The notes under the pieces were generated by a model that worked only from the letters and a program-made list of their open reading frames with translations, did no database searches and was not told the origin of the DNA. Both the position numbers and the translations under genes were made by a program. Below, piece after piece: positions 1 to 11,418 of a stretch of DNA of 64,000 nt. The DNA comes from Caloramator sp. mosi_1. Its GTDB lineage: Bacteria > Bacillota > Clostridia > Clostridiales > Caloramatoraceae. The stretch covers positions 248,001 to 312,000 of the forward strand of contig NZ_CP117677.1 of the NCBI RefSeq assembly GCF_028622835.1. Reading direction: 5' to 3'. Numbering within the stretch: position 1 is the stretch's first letter; every line of letters begins with the position of its first letter.

Positions 1-97
1 CAGGACACACATACACTCTGCTGCACAGTGGACTTTTTGCTATCTTTTTAGCTAACACGTGCTCTCTTCCACCTGAACCTAAAACCATAACCTTCAT
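1..97 (-). CDS. purD: Phosphoribosylamine-glycine ligase, N-terminal fragment cut by window edge
   Basis: The protein starts MKVMVLGSGGREHVLAKKIA, the typical N-terminus of GAR synthetase with the GSGGREH nucleotide-binding loop. The enzyme joins glycine to phosphoribosylamine in purine synthesis. Only about 32 residues lie in the window; the rest is beyond position 1. The ATG at 97-95 has a good site (GAGGTGAT) 4-5 bases upstream and follows the purH stop by 9 bases, so it is the last visible gene of the operon. Confidence 0.9.
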   Translation of the reverse strand, partial: MKVMVLGSGGREHVLAKKIAKSPLCSRVYVCP

Positions 98-106
98 AAA
101 ATCACC

Positions 107-1600
107 TCAGTGTTTAAAATGTCTAACGCCAGTAAAGACCATAGAGATACCAAACCTGTTGCAGGCATCTATGGATTCTTTATCTCTAATTGAACCTCCT
201 GGTTGCATAATTGCCTTTATACCATATTCATTGGACTTTTCTACAACATCTTCAAAGGGGAAGAAGGCATCTGATACAAGACATATAGCCCCTTTACCTC
301 TTTCTAATGCCTGACAGGCTGCCCATATTCTATTTACCTGTCCACCTGCAATACCTATTGCCATCTTATCCTTAACAACTACAATAGCATTAGATTTTAC
401 ATACTTTACAACCTTCATACCAAACAGCATATCCTCCATCTCTTTATCAGAAGGCTTTTGTTCTGTTACATATCTAAATTCGCTAATCAACTTTTTATCT
501 ACGTCCTGAACTAAAATTCCACCATCTACACTTATATATTCTAAATTATCACTTGGTTTTGAAAGGGCCTTTATAACCCTTAGATTCTTCCTTTGCTTTA
601 AAATCAAAAGTGCATCCTCATCATAATCTGGTGCTATTACTATTCTCAAGAAATATGTCAATAAGTCCTTCAGCAGTTCTTTTATCTACCCTTCTGTTAA
701 ATGCGACAATGCCTCCAAATATAGATATCTTGTCACATTCGTATGCCTTAGTGTAAGAATCATATACATTTTCTCCTACTGCAACTCCGCAGGGGCTGTT
801 GTGCTTTACTGCACAGCAGCAGGGTTCTTCAAACTCACAAACAACCTTCCAGGCTATATCCATATCCTTTAGATTGTTGTAGGAAAGTTCCTTTCCATTT
901 AACTGTATAAAATCTTTTATTGCTCCACTTCCTACTGTCTTTGTATAGTATGCCGCCCTTTGATGAGGGTTTTCTCCATATCTTAAATCCATCTCTTTCT
1001 TATATGACAATGTTAAATATTTTGGGAAATCCTCTTCTAAAAGATAATTGGAAATAGCCGCATCATAGGCAGATGTTAGATTAAATACCTTTCCTGCAAG
1101 ATATTTTCTCTTCTCTAACCTTACATCACCGTAGTTTATAATCTCATCCATAACCATAGTGTAATCCTCAGGGTCGCATATCGGCACAACATATTTATGA
1201 TTTTTAGCTGCAGACCTTAACATCGAAGGACCGCCTATATCTATAAACTCTATCTTTTCATCATCAGATAAATCCTCTTTAACCTTTTCAAAGAAGGGAT
1301 ATAAATTTACAACAACAAAGTCAATATACTCGATAGCCCTTTCCTTTAACTGTTTTATATGTTCTTCATTATCTCTTACTGCCAAAAGTCCTGCGTGAAC
1401 GACAGGATGAAGTGTCTTTACTCTACCATCTAATATTTCATCAAAATTAGTAATAGAGCTTATCTCAACTACATCTATTCCTTTTCCTTTAAATATTTAA
1501 AGGTTCCACCAGTTGAAATTATCTCAACACCTCTATCTGATAGAAACTTTGCAAACTCATAAATCCCTTCTTTATTAAATACACTAATTAATGCCCTCAT
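107..1600 (-). CDS. purH: Bifunctional AICAR transformylase / IMP cyclohydrolase, frameshifted
   Basis: This enzyme does the last two steps to IMP. The IMP cyclohydrolase (MGS-like) part starts [13 protein letters not shown] and has the STGGTFKYL loop; the transformylase part has KHNSPCGVA and the C-terminal [10 protein letters not shown] and GVRHF motifs. The ATG at 1600 is preceded by GGAGGTG. Two indels split the frame: near 1482 (GAAAAGGA needs one more A to give EKGIDVVEI) and near 645 (an extra A in GAGAATA before [11 protein letters not shown]). With both repaired the length is about 498 residues, normal for PurH. It overlaps the end of purN and precedes purD. Confidence 0.93.
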
Positions 1601-2165
1601 AAGACACCTCCAATTTTTTATAGCCTCAATTATAGCTCTATGTTCTTCCCTTTGAACCTTGTTTTTTATATCTTCAATACTATCCCCATCATCCACAGAA
1701 ACAAACCTTTGAAGAATTATCCTTCCTGTATCTACACCCTCATCAACAAAATGAACTGTACATCCTGTTATTTTTTCTTTATTCTCTAAAACAGCTCTAT
1801 GCACATTATCCCCATACATTCCAACACCTCCAAACTTAGGAAGAAGGGATGGATGAAGGTTTATTATTTTATCTCTATATTCCTTTAGTAAGTCTCCCTT
1901 TAATATAGAAAGATAACCTGCTAATACTATAAAATCTGCCTTGTCCTTAACCAACTCGTATATTTTACTTGAAAGTTCTTCCCCATATCTTTTTCTATCT
2001 AAAACATAAGTTTCAATTCCTCTTTTTGGCCCTTTTGATAGCAAAGCACTCTCTATCTGATATTACCAAGACAACTTTTGATTTTATCTCATTATTATCT
2101 GCCGCATTTAATATCGCCTCAAGGTTAGTTCCACTTCCTGATACAAGAACGGCTATCTTAAACAT
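1584..2165 (-). CDS. purN: Phosphoribosylglycinamide formyltransferase 1, frameshifted
   Basis: PurN moves a formyl group from 10-formyl-THF to GAR. The N-terminus [18 protein letters not shown] and the later [13 protein letters not shown] and [14 protein letters not shown] segments are diagnostic; N, H and D of the active site are present. The ATG at 2165 overlaps the last bases of purM. The frame is broken near 2030 (extra A in an A5 run before RGIETYV) and near 1618, where a missing A makes purN appear to run into purH. Restoring that A gives an end at 1584 with a 17-base overlap with purH. Confidence 0.9.
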
Positions 2166-3141
2166 ACACTTCCACCGCCCTTTATAACTTCTCCTATTAT
2201 ATATGCCCTTTTACCACCTTCTTGGATATTTCTAACTACTAACTCTGCATCCTCTTTATCCACACAAATAACAAAACCTATTCCCATATTGAAGGTTCTA
2301 TACATTTCATTTTCAGCTACTCCTTTTTGCTGTATCAGCCTAAATATTTCAGGGACATTGTAGCTGTCTTTGTATACTACTGCATCAAAATTCCCCTTAA
2401 ACATCCTTGGGATGTTTTCTACAAATCCTCCTCCTGTTATATGGGACATACCTTTTATTTGGTACTTATCAAGAAGTGGTAAAACATCCTTTACATAGAT
2501 ATTAGTTGGAGTTAGCAAAACTTCTCCTATTTTTGTCATTAAAGGGTTCCTCTAAGTTTGTAAAAATTCTTCTAATTAGAGAATACCCATTGCTATGAAA
2601 GCCTGATGATTCTATACCAATAAGTAAATCTCCTCTTTAATTTTACTTCCATCAACTATCCTGTCCTTTTCTACTATACCAACACAAAATCCTGCTATAT
2701 CAAATTCTCCATCCTTATAAAACCCTGGCATTTCAGCAGTTTCACCACCAATTAAACTACAGCCTGCCATTTTGCATCCTTCTTTAATGCCCTTTATTAC
2801 ATTAAAGGCATCCTCTGCACTAAGTTTGCCACAGGCAAAGTAGTCAAGGAAAAGAGAGGTTTTGCACCGTGGCATAAGATGTCATTTACACACATTGCAA
2901 CACAGTCTATCCCGATTGTATCTAACCTTTTCATATCTATTGCAATTTTTAATTTTGTACCAACACCATCACATCCGGACACTAAAACAGGATTTTTGTA
3001 GTTTTTTATTTCAAACAGGGCACCAAATCCTCCAACACCCTCAAGCACACCCTCTGTATAGGTTTCCTTAACCATTCCCTTAAGCATTGAAACAAGTCTG
3101 TTTCCTTCATCTATATTTACACCAGCATCACTATATCTCAT
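2153..3141 (-). CDS. purM: Phosphoribosylformylglycinamidine cyclo-ligase (AIR synthetase), frameshifted
   Basis: PurM closes the imidazole ring of AIR using ATP. Visible family marks are [17 protein letters not shown] at the N-terminus, [38 protein letters not shown] and [13 protein letters not shown]. The ATG at 3141 lies one base after the purF TGA stop. Indels near 2865 (before the LDYFACGKL segment) and near 2625 (after KIKE) break the frame. Repaired length is about 330 residues, normal for the family. The last codons overlap the purN start. Confidence 0.93.
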
Positions 3142-3142
3142 A

Positions 3143-4545
3143 TCACTCTTTCCTTTCAAACATAAATTTATCTGCCTCGAAGGGGGCTGAAACAGGGTAT
3201 ATGCCGTTAAAACAGCCTAAGCAAAAACTTTTTGCCTCAAGGGCATCCAAAAGTCCATCCATACTTAAAAATCCTATACTGTCTGCACCAAGTTCCCTTC
3301 CTATCTCCTCTTCACTTAAGTTTGAACCTATAAGTTGACTTCTTCTTGGGGTATCTATACCAAAATAGCAGGGATATTTTACTATAGGAGATGCAATTCT
3401 AACGTGAACTTCCTTTGCACCATTTTTTCTTAAAAGCTCTATTAGCCTTTTCATTGTTGTTCCACGTACTATTGAATCATCCACCAATACTATTCTTTTC
3501 CCTTCGATATTTACTTTAAGTGGATTTAGTTTCATAGAAACAGAAGTTTCTCTAAGCTCTTGAGTAGGTATTATAAAGGTTCTTCCTACATATTTATTTT
3601 TAACAAATCCTATGCCGTAAGGAATTGATGATGCCTTAGCATAGCCTACTGCAGAATGGGTACCTGAATCTGGTACTCCAACTACAATATCCGCATCAAC
3701 AGGCTTTTCTTTAAAAGATTTTCACCAGCCTTAACCCTGGATAGATAAACATTAATTCCATCTATTGTACTGTCCGGTCTTGCAAAGTAGATATATTCAA
3801 AGGAGCAGGTTTTAAGAGAAGTTCTTTCTATCATTTTGTAGCTCCTAAGCCCTTCTTTATCTATAACAACTATTTCGCCTGGTTCTACATCCCTGTAAAA
3901 TTCTACACCTACCGCATCTATGCCACAGCTCTCTGAGGATAAAATATAATCATCTCCAAGCTTTCCAATACAAAGAGGCCTTATACCATTTGGATCTCTT
4001 ACTGCAATTAACCTGTCCTCTGTAAGAAGAAGTATTGCATAGGAACCCTTAACTGCTTGTATTGCATCAAAGCAGGCTCTTTCTATTCCTTTTTGTACCC
4101 CTTGCTATCAGGTTTAGTACAACCTCAGAATCAATTGAAGTTTGGAAAATACATCCAGCCTCCTCTAATAGTTCCCTTATAATGTCTGCATTTACTAAGT
4201 TTCCATTATGGGCAATTGAAATGCTTCCAAGCTTATATTTACTTAAAAGAGGCTGTGCATTTTGAAGATTTGAATCTCCTGTTGTTGAGTATCTTACGTG
4301 GCCTATTGCAGAATACCCTACCATTTTATCTAAGTCTTCCTTCTTAAGTGCATCACCAACAAGCCCCATTCCCTTTTTCAGGTTTACTTCCTGACCATCT
4401 GAAAAGGCAATTCCTGCACTCTCCTGTCCCCTATGCTGAAGAGCATAAAGCCCATAATAAACTATCTCCCCAACCTTCTTTTTTGTTTTGAATATACTCC
4501 AAATACACCACACTCTTCTTTAAACTTATCTAGTCCATAACACAC
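3143..4545 (-). CDS. purF: Amidophosphoribosyltransferase, frameshifted
   Basis: PurF makes phosphoribosylamine from PRPP and glutamine, the committed step. A short propeptide ([11 protein letters not shown]) is followed by CGVFG, whose Cys becomes the N-terminal nucleophile after cleavage. Other marks are [22 protein letters not shown], the PRPP loop [12 protein letters not shown] and C-terminal Cys residues. The GTG at 4545 with upstream GGAGGAGG is the only start that precedes the propeptide, and it overlaps the purL end. Indels sit near 4480, 4090 and 3715, all in A-runs. Confidence 0.92.
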
Positions 4546-6715
4546 GGAAGTTCCTCCTCCCACACTCTTTTAACTCCTTAACATTTTTATCTATAACTCT
4601 TCTGCCGTTTATATTAACTTCGATATTTTCACCTATTGTCTCTCCAATTACCTAGTGCAAACACTCCATACCTTTTAAATTCTGTTATTATGTCATCTAC
4701 CGCCTCTTTTTAGCGGATAATATAAACCTTCCTTGGCTTTCTGAAAATAAAAATATATCATCTCTTAAATCTGTTTCTATACTTATTTTTGTGCCTATTT
4801 CATTTTTAAAGGAACACTCACAAAGTGCTACAATCATTCCACCTTCAGAAATATCGTGGGCACTTTTTATCAGTCCCTTATTTATAAGCCCAACTAAACA
4901 TTCTATTGTATTTTTTTCAACCTCAGGATAGCATCTTGGAGATCTGCCTATAACCTTACCGTAAATAACCTTTAAATATTCACTTCCACCAATTTCATTT
5001 AAAGTCTCACCAACCAAGATTACTGCATCTCCCATATCCTTAAAGTAAGCTGTACAAGCTTTGTTTTTATCCTCTAAAAGTCCTACCATTCCTATTGTTG
5101 GGGTAGGATATATTCTTGTTTTATTTGATTCATTGTAAAAACTAACATTACCACTTACAACTGGTGTGTTTAATACCCTTGTTGCCTCTGTTATTCCTAA
5201 AATTGATTGTCTGAAGGCATAGTAAACCTCTTCATCCTCAGGATTTGCAAAGTTTAGGCAGTCTGTTACTGCAATTGGTTTTGCACCTGTTGCTGCTATG
5301 TTTCTTGCTGCCTCACATACTGCTATCTTTGCTCCTTCATAAGGGTCTAAATAGCAGTACCTTGAATTGCAGTCAACTGTTAAGGCAAGTGCCTTATCTG
5401 TTCCTTCAACTACAACTAAAGCAGCATCTCCACCAGGCTTTACTATTGTGTTTGTTCTGACCATATAATCATATTGGCTATATACCCATTCCTTTGAAGC
5501 TATATTCTCTGATTTTAAAATTCTAATTAATACTTCGTTTAAATCCTCAATTTCATCTAAGCTATTTATATCTAAATTTAACTCATCTAAATACTTAGGC
5601 CTTCTATATGGTCTTAGATTTGCCTTTGCACCATCACCTAAAAGTTCAACTGGAACACATCCTACTATTCTATCTCCTATAGTTACCGTCAAATTATTAT
5701 CATCAGTAATCTCTCCTATTACCGATGCATTTAGATTCCATTTTTAAATACCTTAAGTATTTCTTCTTCGCATCCCTTTTTACTACAAAGAGCATTCTCT
5801 CTTGAGATTCTGAAATCATAATCTCCTCTGGAATCATATTTTCTTCCCTTGTTACAACCCTTGAAACATCTATCTTAATTCCACATCCACCTCTTAGTGC
5901 CATCTCACAGCTTGAGGAGGTTAAACCAGCCGCTCCTAAATCCTGTACAGCAACTACATAGTCTTTATCCATAAGTTCAAGACAAGCTTCAAGTAGGAGT
6001 TTTTCCATAAAGGGGTCTCCAACTTGAACAGCAGAACGCATAGCTTCAGATTCTTCTGTTAAATTGCAGGAGGCAAAACTTGCACCACCTATTCCGTCAC
6101 GTCCTGTTGTATGGCCAACTAAAATAACACTGTTACCAACCCCTTGTGCTATTGCCCTCTTTAGCTTATCCTTCTTTATAATCCCTACACTCATTGCGTT
6201 AACAAGAGGATTGTCGCTATAGCATTCCTCAAATACTGTCTCACCTGCAACTGTTGGAATTCCAACTGAGTTACCATAATTACCAATTCCGTTAACTACA
6301 CCCTTTAAAAGCCTTTTATTTTTTTCATCCTTTAAATGTCCAAACCTTATGGAGTTTAAGTTAGCTATTGGTCTTGCACCCATTGTAAATATATCCCTTA
6401 ATATACCTCCAACTCCTGTTGCCGCCCCCTGATATGGTTCAAGGGCAGAGGGGTGATTGTGACTTTCAATTTTAAAAACAACTGCTAAGTCATCACCTAT
6501 ATCAACAGCACCAGCATTTTCCCTGGCCCCTGAAGTACCCTTTCACCCTTTGTATTAAACAATCTAAGTAGTGCCCTTGAGTTTTTATAGCTGCAGTGTT
6601 CTGACCACAATACTCCAAACATTGAAAGTTCTAAATCATTTGGTTCTCTATTTAAGCCTTCAACTATCCTTTTGTATTCTTCCTGTGTTAGCCCCACCTT
6701 TTCATATCTATTCAT
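4530..6715 (-). CDS. purL: Phosphoribosylformylglycinamidine synthase, large subunit, frameshifted
   Basis: This is the short-type PurL that works with PurS and PurQ. It starts [14 protein letters not shown] and has [39 protein letters not shown]-like PGGDAALVV and [11 protein letters not shown] at 6715 overlaps the last codons of purE. Indels: near 6525 (GGG for GGGG), near 5745 (A5 run), near 4710 and again near 4660 and 4545; the repaired C-terminus ends [10 protein letters not shown], overlapping purF by 16 bases. Total about 730 residues, as expected for the Firmicute form. Confidence 0.93.
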
Positions 6716-7199
6716 TTTCTTTAACCTCCTTAAGTTTTTGGCTCATACCATAAACTTCCTTTTCCAATCCTTGTTTGTATCTTAATAGTCCTTCTGCTAT
6801 CTTTTCATCATACACAGAAAGCATCCTTAAGGCCAAAAGGGCTGCATTTTCAGCTCCCCTACTGCAACGGTTGCAACAGGTATTCCCTTTGGCATTTGAA
6901 CTATTGAAAGAAGAGAATCTATACCCTTAAGTTTTGATACAACAGGAACACCAATTACAGGAAGCGTAGTTAGGGATGCAACCATCCCTGGAAGATGTGC
7001 CGCTCCCCTGCCCCTGCTATTATTACCTTTATTCCTCTTTCTCTTGCCCCTTTGCAAACTCATACATCTTATCTGAGTCCTGTGGGCAGAAACTACATCT
7101 ATTTCTATAGTCAACATTAAATTCCTTTAAGATCTTTTCTGCTCCCTTCATAGTCTCATAATCTGAAATACTTCCCATTATTATTGCAACAGATGCCAT
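6708..7199 (-). CDS. purE: 5-(carboxyamino)imidazole ribonucleotide mutase, frameshifted
   Basis: PurE converts N5-CAIR to CAIR. It begins [20 protein letters not shown], then has DVVSAHRTP (the catalytic His region), [21 protein letters not shown] and [17 protein letters not shown]. The ATG at 7199 has AGGAGG 8 bases upstream, inside the purK end. At least three indels break it, near 7100, 7035 and 6855. The last codons overlap the purL ATG. The repaired size of about 162 residues is normal. Its neighbour purK makes its substrate. Confidence 0.9.
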
Positions 7200-7200
7200 A

Positions 7201-8309
7201 TTAACATCCTCCTAAAAACTCAAACTTCATATTAGAAACTCTTTTTATACCTTCATCTAAGTCACTGCAAATATATGTGATATGTCCCATTTTCCTTCCC
7301 TTTTTAACTTCTGCTTTGCCGTATAAATGAAGATAAAGTCCCTCAAGCCTTAAAAGTTCTTCTATGTCTTTAAGCCTATAGACTCCCTCTATATCTTTAT
7401 CTCCTAATATATTTCTCATAACCGCCTTTGAAATTTGCTTTGTACTTCCAAGTGGAAGATCTAAAATACTTCTTATGTGCTGTTCAAATTGACTTGTAAT
7501 GCAGGACTCGATTGTATGATGCCCTGAATTGTGGGGACGAGGTGCTATTTCATTTATATATATGTTGCCTTCTTTATCTAAAAACATCTCTATGCAGTAT
7601 ATTCCAAAGTCACCTACTACCTCTATAAACTTATCTGCAATTTCATATATCTTATCCTCTACTTTTTATCTATCCTTGCGGGCGATATGCTTAAATGAAG
7701 TATGCTGTCTTTGTGGATATTTTCAACTGGTGAGAAGTGCTTAATTTCACCGCTTTTATTTTTGCAACAAGAACTGATACTTCCTTTTCAAAGTCAATAA
7801 GTTCTTCTATAAAAATTCATCCTCAAGGTTTGAAACTACTTCCCTAAGATGAGAAGAACTATTAATTAATATGTTCCCCTTTCCGTCATATCCTCCCTTT
7901 GAAAATTTAAGCATACAGGGAAAACAATCTATTTTGTCCATATCATCCCTTATATAAATTTTGGGTATATTAAAACCCTTTTCCTTTAAATAAAGTTTCT
8001 GTCTAAGTTTATTTTGAATAATCTCTAATGTATTAGAAGAAGGTATGACCTCTCTACCCCTTTTTCTATCTCCCTTAAGAACTCTACTGAAATATGTTCA
8101 AATTCATAGGTTACAACATCGCATAAATTAATAAATTGATCTATCTTATCTAAGTCATCATAATCTGCAACAATTTGGACATCCGATACCTGTCCTGCTG
8201 GTGAATTTGGATTTGGATCTAATATAATTACCTCAAACCCCATCCTTTTTGCCTCAAAGGACAACATCCTTCCAAGCTGTCCACCACCTACTATTCCAAT
8301 CCTTTTCAT
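7201..8309 (-). CDS. purK: 5-(carboxyamino)imidazole ribonucleotide synthase, heavily frameshifted
   Basis: PurK is an ATP-grasp enzyme that carboxylates AIR. The N-terminus MKRIGIVGGGQLGRMLSFEA and YEFEHISVEFL are typical, and the C-terminal part has INEIAPRPHNSGHHTIE, the family signature. ATG at 8309 with AAGGAGG 6 bases ahead, one base after the purQ stop. Frame breaks are visible near 8045, 7815, 7760 and 7665; this is the most damaged gene of the operon as read. Ends FEFLGGC just before purE. Confidence 0.9.
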
Positions 8310-8310
8310 A

Positions 8311-8972
8311 CTATGCCTCCTTAAAGTAGGCAATTATTGAATTAAAAAACTTAAGACCATCTTCACAACCAAGTAGTTTATCCTGTGCCCTTTCTGGATG
8401 AGGCATCATACCAAGTACATTTCCTTTTTGTTTACAATACCTGCAATATCATAAACTGAACCATTTGGATTGTTTTGATATCTAAATACTATTTGATTAT
8501 TTTTTATAAGTTCATCTAATCCCTCTTCATCTATATAATAGTTGCCTTCTCCGTGGGCTATAGGGAAATTTACAACCTCACCCTTTGTAAAAAGATTTGT
8601 AAAAGGAGTTGAATTATTTTCTACTATTAAATTACAGTCACTACATATGAAGTTAAGATTTTTATTTCTAAGAAGTGCTCCTGGAAGTGCCTTAAGTTCT
8701 GTTAAAATTTGAAATCCGTTGCATATTCCTAAAACAAGCTTTCCCTTTTCAATGTGGTCATTTATATTCTCAAGTGCCTTTGCAAATCTTGCAATCGCAC
8801 CACACCTTAAATAATCGCCATAGGAAAAACCACCTGGAAGAAGTATCAAATCTACATTTTCTATTTTTTCATCGTGCCATATATATTCTACCTCTACATC
8901 AAGTTTTTCTAAAACCTTATAGGCGTCTATATCACAGTTTGAACCTGGAAAAACAATAACCCCTGCCTTCAT
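8311..8972 (-). CDS. purQ: Phosphoribosylformylglycinamidine synthase, glutaminase subunit
   Basis: PurQ supplies ammonia to PurL. It is a class I glutamine amidotransferase: [16 protein letters not shown] at the start, nucleophile Cys in [11 protein letters not shown], and the His-Glu pair in MMPHPERA. That last motif is reached only after an indel near 8428 ([16 protein letters not shown] against the broken NKKEMYLV). ATG at 8972 overlaps the purS stop by four bases (ATGA). Repaired length about 220 residues. Purine gene order places purK and purE between purQ and purL. Confidence 0.94.
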
Positions 8973-9217
8973 TCTATCACCTCAAACCTTACAGAATAGG
9001 TCTCAACTTCAAAGTTTACAAGAAGTCTTCTGCACATTTCATCTATCTTCTCACGAGCTGCCTCTATTTTATCCTCCTTTAATAAAACCTCAATATGCTT
9101 GCCTATTCTAACATCCTCTGCATAAAACCCAAGCTTTTCAAGTCCCTTTTTAACTGCTGTACCTTGAGGGTCAAGTATACTCTTTTTAAGTGTTACATCT
9201 ATATAGGCCTTAATCAT
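8969..9217 (-). CDS. purS: Phosphoribosylformylglycinamidine synthase, PurS subunit
   Basis: An intact 82-residue protein starting [19 protein letters not shown] and containing [13 protein letters not shown] and VRIGKHIEV, the usual PurS pattern. PurS bridges PurL and PurQ in the Firmicute FGAM synthase complex. ATGA overlaps join it to purC upstream and purQ downstream, so the three are translationally coupled. One of the few genes of this operon with no frame break. Confidence 0.95.
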   Translation of the reverse strand: MIKAYIDVTLKKSILDPQGTAVKKGLEKLGFYAEDVRIGKHIEVLLKEDKIEAAREKIDEMCRRLLVNFEVETYSVRFEVIE

Positions 9218-9920
9218 ATTGATTCCTCCAATCTTTTTAAAATTTCTCTATACCCTTCTACTACATTTCCCAAATCCTGTCTAAATCTATCCTTATCGTA
9301 TTTATATAATGTTTCTTTATCCCAAAGTCTGCAGGTGTCTGGAGATATCTCGTCTGCAAGTAAAATCTCTCCATTATACCTTCCAAACTCAAGCTTAAAA
9401 TCAACTAATATTATTCCTATTTCATTAAACAACTTAGTTAATACACTGTTAATTTTAAGTGCTGTATCGTATATATAGCTAAGCTCCTTTTTTCAACTAA
9501 ACCTAATGCGTATGCGTGAAAATCATTTATAAGTGGGTCTCCTAAAGAATCGTTTTTATATGAGATTTCAAGAACTGGCTCTTTAAATTTTTGTCCTTCA
9601 GTTAAACCTAATCTTTTTACAATACTTCCTGCTGCATAGTTTCTCACAATAACTTCAAGGGGAACTATATTAACTTTTTGACAAGCTGTTCTCTTTGGGA
9701 TATTTTTTCAATGAAGTGGGTCTTTATATTATTCTTTTCAAGTTTTTCAAAGATAATTGAAGATATGCTATTATTCAATATGCCTTTATCTATTATTACA
9801 TCCTTTTTAACCCATTAAAGGCTGTTGCATCATCTTTATAGTAGACAATCAATTTATCAAACTCATTAGTTTCAAAAACTTTTTTGCCTTTCCTTCATAG
9901 AGCATATTTAACTTTTCCAT
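9214..9920 (-). CDS. purC: SAICAR synthetase, frameshifted
   Basis: PurC adds aspartate to CAIR. It starts [14 protein letters not shown], continues with [14 protein letters not shown], and the C-terminal half has [25 protein letters not shown] and [10 protein letters not shown], all family marks. ATG at 9920 has AGGGGTGT 5-6 bases upstream. Breaks occur near 9890, 9815, 9705 and 9495. It is the first gene of the purine operon, 58 bases after the permease stop; no separate riboswitch precedes it, so it may depend partly on readthrough from the permease transcript. Confidence 0.92.
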
Positions 9921-9948
9921 ATTAACACCCCTTATATTTGAAATTGAA

Positions 9949-9971
9949 GTCCAGAGCATTTTGCTCTGGAC
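9949..9971 (-). terminator. Hairpin between permease and purine operon
   Basis: A perfect 9-bp inverted repeat, GTCCAGAGC / GCTCTGGAC, with a 5-base loop lies 7 bases past the permease stop. On the transcribed strand it is followed by TTCAATTTC, a weak U-tract, so it is likely a leaky terminator or an RNA-processing site and not a full stop. Confidence 0.55.
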
Positions 9972-9978
9972 TTATTAA

Positions 9979-11403
9979 TTAATGAGGGAGAAGTGCAAAT
10001 CTTATTATGAAGAGAACTGCAAGTACATAAACGGCAGGATTTACTTCTTTAGACTTGCCTGTAACTATTTTAACGATTGGATAGAATATCATACCTGCTG
10101 CTATACCATTTGCTATACTGTAGCTAAATGGCATAATAGCTATTGTAAAGAATGCTGGGAGTGCTTCTGTAAAGTCGTCAAAATTTATCTTAGTTATGGC
10201 ACCCATCATTAAGGCACCAACAATAACAAGTGCTGGAGCTGTTGCCTCTGCTGGAACTATTCCAACAAGACCTGTAAAGAACATAGCAAGTAGGAACATT
10301 ACTCCTGTTGTAAAGGCTGTTAAACCTGTTTTTCCACCTTCTGAGATACCTGCAGTTGATTCTACGTATGTTGTAACTGTACTTGTACCAAGCATTGCAC
10401 CACAAGTTGTTGCAATTGCATCTGCAAGAAGTGCTCTGTTCATATTCTTCATCTTTCCATTTTCATCAAGAAGATTTGCCTTTTGTGCAGTACCAACAAG
10501 TGTTCCAATTGTATCAAACATATCAACTAAACTGAAGGATATAACAACCATAATAACGCTCATTAAGGCACCAACTACTCCTGCTTGACCTAAGCCTAAA
10601 AGTCCCTTAAAATCCATCTTCATAAATGTTGGTGCAACTGAAGGAGGAGCAGAAATTAACTTAACACCTTCTATGTTTGTTATTCCCATAGGAATTCCAA
10701 TGATAGTTGTAGCTATAATTCCAATTAGTATTGAACCTTTAACATTTCTTGACATTAATATTCCTGTAATTATAATACCTATTAAAGTTAAAAGTGCTCT
10801 CTTATCTGTAAAACTTCCAAAGCCAACAAGTGTTGCTGGATTATCTACTATTATACTTCCACTTTTTAAACCAATTAGTGCTATAAAAAGTCCTATACCA
10901 CCTGAAATTGCAAGCTTTAAGTTTTGTGGAATTGCATCAACAATCTTTTCTCTTAGAGAAGTAACTGTCATTAATATGAATAAAAGACCTGATATAAAAA
11001 CTGCTGCAAGGGCTTGTTGCCAAGTATAGCCTAATGTTAAACAAACGCTGAAGGTAAAGAATGCATTAAGTCCCATACCTGGTGCTTGAGCAAAGGGAAC
11101 ATTTGCATAAAGAGCCATTATGAAGGTACCTATTGCTGCTGATATACAAGTTGCTGCAAAAACTGAAGCAACAACAGGATCGTTTATTGCATTAAGGCTT
11201 GCTGCTGCGTCGCCTAATGCGTTTTGGCTGTTCATACCTGCAAACTTTAATATACTTGGATTTACAAATATAATGTAGGCCATTGTAATAAATGTTGTAA
11301 TACCAGCTATGATTTCTGTTTTAACTGTTGTGTTGTTTTCTGAAAGCTTAAAAAGCCTTTCAAGTAAAGATACATTTTCTTCTCTTCTTTGTGTTATATC
11401 CAT
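9979..11403 (-). CDS. pbuG: Guanine/hypoxanthine permease, AzgA (NCS2) family
   Basis: An intact integral membrane protein of about 474 residues with some 12-13 hydrophobic segments. The TEIIAGITTFITMAYIIFVN start of the first segment, VPFAQAPGMGLNAFF and GTSTVTTYVESTAGI are typical of the AzgA-like purine permeases (PbuG/PbuO). It imports purine bases by proton symport. I choose the ATG at 11403, which has AGGGAGG 8 bases ahead, over a TTG two codons upstream. A guanine riboswitch and terminator precede it, so it should be switched off when guanine is plentiful. The exact base taken up cannot be told from sequence. Confidence 0.88.
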   Translation of the reverse strand: MDITQRREENVSLLERLFKLSENNTTVKTEIIAGITTFITMAYIIFVNPSILKFAGMNSQNALGDAAASLNAINDPVVASVFAATCISAAIGTFIMALYANVPFAQAPGMGLNAFFTFSVCLTLGYTWQQALAAVFISGLLFILMTVTSLREKIVDAIPQNLKLAISGGIGLFIALIGLKSGSIIVDNPATLVGFGSFTDKRALLTLIGIIITGILMSRNVKGSILIGIIATTIIGIPMGITNIEGVKLISAPPSVAPTFMKMDFKGLLGLGQAGVVGALMSVIMVVISFSLVDMFDTIGTLVGTAQKANLLDENGKMKNMNRALLADAIATTCGAMLGTSTVTTYVESTAGISEGGKTGLTAFTTGVMFLLAMFFTGLVGIVPAEATAPALVIVGALMMGAITKINFDDFTEALPAFFTIAIMPFSYSIANGIAAGMIFYPIVKIVTGKSKEVNPAVYVLAVLFIIRFALLPH

Positions 11404-11418
11404 AATCAAAACCTCCCT

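Noticed and set aside
1475-2044. Apparent PurN-PurH fusion protein
   Set aside because: One A is missing near 1618. Restoring it gives a normal PurN end (17-base overlap) and leaves a proper ribosome site and ATG for purH.
2862-3338. Plus-strand ORFs opposite purM and purF, and similar ones across the window
   Set aside because: They are low-complexity Leu/His/Tyr-rich shadows of the A-rich coding strand, with no ribosome sites and no family marks.
1-9920. Decay of the purine operon into pseudogenes
   Set aside because: The same kind of indel hits groES, guaA, guaB and mobile-element genes alike. Protein conservation on both sides of each break is high, so sequence error is more likely.
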